Assembly: GCF_050563525.1 (NCBI RefSeq)
Contig: NZ_JBNXUN010000002.1
Location: 62,001-126,000, forward strand
Direction of reading: 5' to 3'
Origin: Falsiroseomonas sp050563525
GTDB taxonomy: Bacteria; Pseudomonadota; Alphaproteobacteria; Acetobacterales; Acetobacteraceae
DNA length: 64,000 nucleotides
Part shown: piece by piece, positions 61,261-64,000 of the stretch
Layout of the letters: every line of letters begins with the position of its first letter
How positions within the stretch are numbered: the stretch's first letter is position 1
Made by a program: the position numbers and the translations under genes
Notes under the pieces: model-generated
Told to the model about the DNA's origin: nothing
Databases searched by the model: none
Seen by the model: only the letters and a program-made list of their open reading frames with translations

Positions 61261-62484
61261 ATGGCTGGTTTCACATTCTCCCGGCGCGCAACTTTGTTGG
61301 CAGGTGCGGGGCTGGCGACGGGGCTGCGGCCTGGGCTCGCCCCGGCCCAGGGCGCGCCCGTCAAGGTGGGGGAGCTGAACTCCTACAGCCGCATGGCCGC
61401 CTTCTCCGTGCCCTACCGCAACGCCATCCAGCTGGCCGTGGACCAGATCAACCAGGCCGGCGGCGTGATGGGCGGGCGGCCGCTGGAATTCGTCTTCCGC
61501 GACGATGGCAGCACGCCGGGCGACGCGGTGCGCGTGGCGGAGGACCTGCTGACGCGGGAAAACTGCGTGTTCCTCGCCGGCACCTTCCTGTCCAATGTCG
61601 GGCTGGCGGTGTCGGATTTCGCAAACCAGCGGAAGAAGCTGTTCCTGGCGACGGAGCCGCTGACCGATGCGCTGACCATGGCGCAGGGAAACCGCTACAC
61701 CTTCCGCCTGCGGCCCTCCACCTACATGCAGACGCGAATGCTGACGGAAGCGGCGCGCGGCAAGACGGCGAAGCGCTGGGCGATCGTCGCGCCGAACTAC
61801 GAATACGGGCAGTCCGCGGCGGCGAACTTCAAGCGGCTGATCGGCGAGAGCATCCCGGGCGTCGAGATCGTGGCGGAGCAATACCCCGCGCTCGGCCGCG
61901 TCGATGCCGGCGCCACGGTGGGCGCGCTGGCGCAGTCGCGGCCGGACGGCATCTTCAACGTGCTGTTCGGCGCCGACCTGACCGCCTTCGTGCGGGAAGG
62001 CAACACGCGCGGCCTGTTCGAGCGCCGGCTGGTGCTGTCCATGCTGACCGGAGAGCCGGAATACATGATCCCGCTCGGCGATGAATGTCCGGATGGCTGG
62101 ATCGTCACCGGCTATCCCTGGGAGCAGATCCAGGAGGCGCCACACAAGGCCTATATCGAGGCCTACCGCGCCCGCTTCAACGACACGCCGCGCAAGGGCA
62201 GCCTGCTCGGCTACGTCACCGCGCAGGTGGTGGCGAACCTGCTGAACAAGGCCAACACGACGGAAACCGAAGCACTGGTCGATGCCCTTCGCGACCTGCG
62301 GACGGAGACCGTGGTGGGGCCGGTGCTGATGCGCGGCCTGGACCAGCAGGGCACGATGGGCACCTGGGTGGGGGAGACCGTGCTGCGCGGCCGCACCGGC
62401 ACCATGCGCAACGCGCGCTATGCCGACGGCGCCGACTACATGTTCCCCGAGGCCGAGGTGCGCGCCGCCCGTCGTTCGGCCTGA
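61261..62484 (+). CDS. ABC transporter substrate-binding protein, branched-chain amino acid type
   Basis: 407-aa periplasmic binding protein with a signal peptide containing a twin-arginine-like start (FTFSRRATLLAGAGLATGL). It has the Peripla_BP_6 pattern: VKVGELNSYSRMAAF, INQAGGVMGGRPLEFVFRDD and VVAEQYPALG. Ligands of this group include leucine-type amino acids, amides, urea and aromatic acids. The following gene encodes its fused permease, so the pair is one importer. An ATPase gene presumably lies beyond the window edge. Confidence 0.9.
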   Translation: MAGFTFSRRATLLAGAGLATGLRPGLAPAQGAPVKVGELNSYSRMAAFSVPYRNAIQLAVDQINQAGGVMGGRPLEFVFRDDGSTPGDAVRVAEDLLTRENCVFLAGTFLSNVGLAVSDFANQRKKLFLATEPLTDALTMAQGNRYTFRLRPSTYMQTRMLTEAARGKTAKRWAIVAPNYEYGQSAAANFKRLIGESIPGVEIVAEQYPALGRVDAGATVGALAQSRPDGIFNVLFGADLTAFVREGNTRGLFERRLVLSMLTGEPEYMIPLGDECPDGWIVTGYPWEQIQEAPHKAYIEAYRARFNDTPRKGSLLGYVTAQVVANLLNKANTTETEALVDALRDLRTETVVGPVLMRGLDQQGTMGTWVGETVLRGRTGTMRNARYADGADYMFPEAEVRAARRSA

Positions 62485-62500
62485 CCTGACCTAAGCCCTG

Positions 62501-64000
62501 ATGGATTTCGGCTTCATCCTGGTCCAGTCCCTGTCGGGACTGGCCAGCGCCTCCTCGCTGTTCGTCATCGCCTCCGGCCTCACCCTGGTCTTCGGCGTCA
62601 CCCGCATCGTCAACTTCGCGCATGGCAGCTTCTACATGCTCGGCGCCTATGTGGCGGTGACGGTGGTGCCGTGGCTGCTCGAGATCGAACGCTCGCCGCT
62701 GCTGTTCTTCTGCGGCGTGCTGGTCTCGGCGGTGGCTGTCGGATTGCTGGGCGTGCTCATGGAGTTCCTGCTGCTGCGACGGCTCTACAAGGTGCCGGAG
62801 CTGTTCCAGCTATTGGCCACCTTCGGGGTGGTGCTGATGGTGCAGGACGCGGTGCTGCTGGTGTGGGGGCCGGTGGAGATCCCGGGGCCACGGGCGCCGG
62901 GGCTGCGGCACGGGGTGGAAATCCTCGGCCAGCGCTTCCCGGCCTATGAGCTGTTCCTGATCTGCGTCGGGCCGGCGGTGCTGGGCCTGCTGTGGCTGCT
63001 GATGCACCGGACGAGGTTCGGCATCCTGATCCGCGCGGCGACGCGGGACCGGGAGATGGTGGGCGCGCTCGGCGTGAACCAGGCGATGCTGTTCACCGGC
63101 ACGCTGTTCCTCGGCGCGTTCCTGGCGGGGCTGGGTGGCGCGTTGCAGATCCCGCGCGTCTCGGCCAATTCGCAGATGGACCTGTCGATCATCACGGAGG
63201 CCTTCGTCGTCACCGTCATCGGCGGTATGGGCTCGGTGCCCGGGGCCTTCATCGCGGCGGTGCTGATCGGGCAATTGAACGCCTTCGGCGTGCTGATCTT
63301 CCCGAAGATCACGCTGGTGCTGGTTTTTCTCCTCATGGCCGCCGTGCTGGTCGTGAAGCCCTGGGGGCTGCTCGGCCGGCCGGAAGCGGCGGCGGGGCGG
63401 GCCGCCCTGCCCGAGGGCATCCTCGCGATTCCACGCTTCGGACGCATGGAAAAAGCCATCGCCGTGTTGGCCGTCCTGGCGACGCTGCTGGTGCCGCTGT
63501 TTGGCGACGCCTACACCGTCAAGGTGGCGACGGAGGTGCTGATCTTCGCGCTCGCCGCCTTCTCGCTCAACTTCCTGGTCGGCAATGGCGGCATCGTCTC
63601 CTTCGGCCATGCCGCCTATTTCGGGCTCGGTGCCTATGCGGCGGGGCTGCTGGTGACGAAGGGTGGGCTTTCGATGGAACCGGCGCTGATCGCGGCGCCG
63701 ATCGTGGGCGGTGCCTTCGCGGCGCTGTTCGGCTTCTTCGTGGTGCGGCTGTCCGGCATCTACCTGGCGATGCTGACCCTCGCCTTTGCGCAGATCGCCT
63801 ATGCCGTCTGCTTCCAGTGGGTGGAGGTCACCGGCGGCGACAACGGCGTGGTCGGCGTCTGGCCCAGTGAATGGGCCAGGGCGCGGGAAGTGTTTCATTA
63901 TCTCGTCGCCGCCTGCTGCATCCTCGGCATCGCGGCGCTGCGCCACGTGATCTACGCGCCGTTCGGCGCGACGCTGCGGGCGGTGCGGGATTCGGAACAG
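62501..64000 (+). CDS. Fused LivH-LivM-type ABC permease, cut by window end
   Basis: At least 500 codons in one open frame. Residues 1-290 match LivH: early VNFAHGSFYMLGAYVAV and AFVVTVIGGMGSVPGAF near 230. A short linker (GRPEAAAGRAALPEGILAIP) leads at about residue 315 to a LivM-like part with VSFGHAAYFGLGAYAAG and LAMLTLAFAQIAYAV. I checked the junction codon by codon and found no stop. In most genomes the two permeases are separate genes. ATG 62501 follows the binding protein gene by 16 bases. Confidence 0.9.
   Translation, partial: MDFGFILVQSLSGLASASSLFVIASGLTLVFGVTRIVNFAHGSFYMLGAYVAVTVVPWLLEIERSPLLFFCGVLVSAVAVGLLGVLMEFLLLRRLYKVPELFQLLATFGVVLMVQDAVLLVWGPVEIPGPRAPGLRHGVEILGQRFPAYELFLICVGPAVLGLLWLLMHRTRFGILIRAATRDREMVGALGVNQAMLFTGTLFLGAFLAGLGGALQIPRVSANSQMDLSIITEAFVVTVIGGMGSVPGAFIAAVLIGQLNAFGVLIFPKITLVLVFLLMAAVLVVKPWGLLGRPEAAAGRAALPEGILAIPRFGRMEKAIAVLAVLATLLVPLFGDAYTVKVATEVLIFALAAFSLNFLVGNGGIVSFGHAAYFGLGAYAAGLLVTKGGLSMEPALIAAPIVGGAFAALFGFFVVRLSGIYLAMLTLAFAQIAYAVCFQWVEVTGGDNGVVGVWPSEWARAREVFHYLVAACCILGIAALRHVIYAPFGATLRAVRDSEQ

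Overview
This window is gene-dense, very GC-rich DNA with short intergenic gaps, many ATGA/TGATG stop-start overlaps and no tRNA, rRNA, CRISPR array or insertion sequence that I could find. The gene content suggests a chromosome of an alphaproteobacterium, most likely a bacteriochlorophyll-type (aerobic anoxygenic) phototroph of the Acetobacteraceae, close to Roseomonas and relatives. The reasons are glyQ/glyS/ppdK linkage, numerous orphan TctC-type binding proteins, a carotenoid crtD-crtC pair and a phytochrome-PpsR photoregulator. The genus is an inference from gene content and was not tested by any search.

Layout. 1-9.3 kb: comF (cut by the window edge), a four-domain rhodanese protein, a methyltransferase, map, radC, a secreted alpha/beta-hydrolase, a secreted trypsin-like protease and an O-antigen ligase-like protein. 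9.3-15.8 kb: a minus-strand run glyQ-vapB-vapC-glyS-ppdK, in which a complete VapBC toxin-antitoxin pair sits between the two glycyl-tRNA synthetase subunits. 15.8-22.4 kb: small enzymes, a PAS histidine kinase, an S49 peptidase and a three-gene catabolic operon (flavin monooxygenase, cysteine hydrolase, nitronate monooxygenase). 22.4-27.5 kb: a sulfide/persulfide island (SulP, Blh dioxygenase, two YeeE/YedE proteins, a YgaP-like membrane protein) next to a divergent BigR/SqrR-type repressor with its two redox cysteines, an Rrf2 regulator and a decayed dsrE gene.

27.5-36.3 kb: an unusual proline-rich protein, a lipoprotein, nudC, the SRP RNA gene, dnaX-ybaB-recR, and several small proteins. 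36.4-39.3 kb and 47.0-49.7 kb: two separate catabolic modules, each with an orphan TctC binding protein and a class II aldolase, one with a salicylate/hydroxybenzoate-type hydroxylase and the other with a dihydroxyphthalate decarboxylase-like protein.

39.4-46.2 kb is the most coherent system. Heme oxygenase (makes biliverdin), a kinase-less bacteriophytochrome (binds biliverdin) and the repressor PpsR form one minus-strand operon. Divergent from it are crtD-crtC, whose upstream region carries a TGT-N12-ACA PpsR box lying over a TTGACA -35 element. Chromophore synthesis, light sensing, repressor and a target operon with its operator are all visible in about 7 kb. A c-type cytochrome follows.

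49.8-64 kb: a questin-oxidase-like protein, a FIST sensor/histidine kinase pair, a fatty acid desaturase, a LOG-family protein, a short Mfd-type helicase, a histidine phosphatase, NnrD, and a branched-chain amino acid type ABC transporter whose LivH and LivM permeases are fused into one reading frame that runs off the window. Several dispersed or tandem repeats also occur (3.3, 5.1, 30.3, 39.3 and 48.7 kb).
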